Of a stretch of DNA of 64,000 bases, positions 63,141 through 64,000 are shown piece after piece (the first letter of the stretch is position 1; the number at the start of each line of letters is the position of its first letter). The notes beneath the pieces are model-generated. The model was given only the letters and a program-made list of their open reading frames with translations, was not told where the DNA came from and ran no database searches. The stretch comes from Bacteroidaceae bacterium (GTDB lineage Bacteria > Bacteroidota > Bacteroidia > Bacteroidales > Bacteroidaceae). Location: positions 1-64,000 of the forward strand of contig JAFZZI010000016.1 of the NCBI GenBank assembly GCA_017615835.1. The letters are read 5' to 3'. Made by a program: the position numbers and the translations under genes.

Positions 63141-64000
63141 TCAGTTTATGTCGGCCAGTCTGTATGGGGTTTCCTGATAGACGTAATAGTTAAGCCAATT
63201 GCCGAAAAGCAGGTTTGCATGCGATCTCCATCTTACAAGAGGAGGAAGGTTGGGATTGTCTTCGGGATAGTAATTCCGGGGGACGCTGATTTCAAGTCCC
63301 TTTGACAAGTCCCGTCTATACTCTGCGTCAAGAGTGAGCGGCGAGTATTCGGAATGTCCGGTTATAAAGAAGTCGCGTCCTCCACGGGCCATTACCATGT
63401 GGACTCCGGCTTCTTCTGATTCGGACAGCAGTTCAAGTTCTTTCTTGTCAACAATGTCCTCGCGAAAGACTTCAGAGTGACGGCTGTGCGGAACGAAGAA
63501 TTCATCGTCAAAGCCTCTGAAGATGGGAAGTTCGGGTTTCAGCATGTGATGTCTGAAGACTCCAAACATTTTCCGTTCAAGCTGATGCTTCATTATGCCG
63601 TAGCGGTGATATAGCACAGCCTGGGCAGCCCAACAGATAAACATACTTGACGTCACGTGGGTTTGGGACCAATCAAATACTTCAGTCAGTTCCGGCCAAT
63701 ACGAGACATCCTCGAAACGGAGCTGTTCCACGGGAGCGCCGGTAACGATAAAGCCGTCAAAACGTTCGTCGTACATGGAGCTGAAATCATCATAGAAAGC
63801 CATCATGTGCTCAATAGGAGTGTTTTTTGAAGTGTGGCTTCTCAGCTTCATTAAACGTAGTTCAATCTGCAAGGGGGTATTGGACAGGAGTCTGACAAGG
63901 TCGGTCTCTGTTGTAATCTTCAATGGCATCAAGTTCAATACAGCAATCTTCAGGGGGCGTATGTCCTGAGTGTCAGCCCTGGAGGAAGACATAACAAATA
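63141..64000 (-). CDS. metA: Homoserine O-acyltransferase MetA, 5' end outside window
   Basis: The frame runs off the right edge, so the N-terminus (about 20 residues) is missing. The residues before the first visible Met read FV, continuing the family pattern [22 protein letters not shown], so the Met at 63992 is internal. [16 protein letters not shown] supplies the catalytic Cys, [10 protein letters not shown] the His, and ITGHSEYSP the Glu region. It acylates homoserine with succinyl- or acetyl-CoA for methionine synthesis; which donor cannot be judged here. It draws on the same homoserine made by ThrA in this window. Confidence 0.95.
   Translation of the reverse strand, partial: FVMSSSRADTQDIRPLKIAVLNLMPLKITTETDLVRLLSNTPLQIELRLMKLRSHTSKNTPIEHMMAFYDDFSSMYDERFDGFIVTGAPVEQLRFEDVSYWPELTEVFDWSQTHVTSSMFICWAAQAVLYHRYGIMKHQLERKMFGVFRHHMLKPELPIFRGFDDEFFVPHSRHSEVFREDIVDKKELELLSESEEAGVHMVMARGGRDFFITGHSEYSPLTLDAEYRRDLSKGLEISVPRNYYPEDNPNLPPLVRWRSHANLLFGNWLNYYVYQETPYRLADIN

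Overview
The window is a gene-dense stretch of chromosome from a member of the Bacteroidales (Bacteroidaceae or Prevotellaceae type, probably a gut organism). The evidence is threefold. Many genes are preceded by the Bacteroidetes -7 promoter box TAnnTTTG, three times with a good TTTG -33 box 19-20 bp upstream. No clear Shine-Dalgarno signals were noticed before the genes examined. The gene content fits the group: pyruvate:ferredoxin oxidoreductase, GH43 glycosidases, lipoprotein hydrolases, a fused aspartokinase/homoserine dehydrogenase, LytTR and AraC regulators, and TolC/HlyD/ABC-2 efflux. No insertion sequence, prophage, CRISPR array or rRNA was seen. One tRNA gene, an initiator tRNA-Met, is present.

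Layout, left to right. (1) 1-328 is the 3' end of a PFOR gene with a strong terminator hairpin. (2) 630-6114 is a tightly coupled three-gene unit: a membrane-anchored protein with 19 nine-residue repeats, a secreted HExxH metalloprotease with a C-terminal barrel-like region, and a PrsW-type intramembrane protease. I do not recognise this combination, and it is the best candidate for an undescribed system. (3) 6118-12832 (minus) holds a receiver/ATP-grasp protein related to PEP synthase, gdhA, a nucleotide-sugar epimerase and a chorismatase/Rid-like protein. (4) 13030-20713 (plus) holds recJ, recQ, a DAHP synthase/chorismate mutase fusion, an SGNH lipoprotein and a NatAB-like ABC exporter. (5) 20729-26759 is an AraC regulator divergent from a TolC-HlyD-ABC2-ABC2 efflux operon. 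(6) 26737-30683 is a membrane LytTR regulator with putative direct-repeat operators, a short acyl-ligase-like ORF and a KefB-type antiporter.

(7) 30668-40462 (minus) is a long run: esterase, DUF2461, pnuC, radA, then thrA, a phosphoglycerate-mutase-like gene, thrC and a lipoprotein hydrolase. The mutase-like gene sits where homoserine kinase would be expected, so threonine synthesis from aspartate looks complete if it fills that role. (8) 40537-45917 (plus) is an FAD oxidoreductase, nnrD and a large secreted beta-helix/propeller protein. (9) 45940-47913 is a head-to-head pair of closely related secreted hydrolases. (10) 47914-48556 has no long gene but carries a terminator, a very good promoter and a 37-codon ORF. 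(11) 48557-55321 (minus) is a nucleotidyltransferase, an ABC-F protein, an M13 protease and a U32 hydroxylase-like protein. (12) 55434-59614 contains a DUF2809 protein, a GH43 enzyme, the initiator tRNA, and a tetR-fabG-pseudouridine synthase operon. (13) 59571-64000 (minus) is a lipoprotein cyclophilin, a tandem GH43-CBM6 enzyme and metA, which runs off the right edge.

Several N-termini were moved inward because a TAnnTTTG box or terminator lies on or just inside the longest reading frame. Motif and residue positions were read by eye; family names rest on motif recognition, not database searches.
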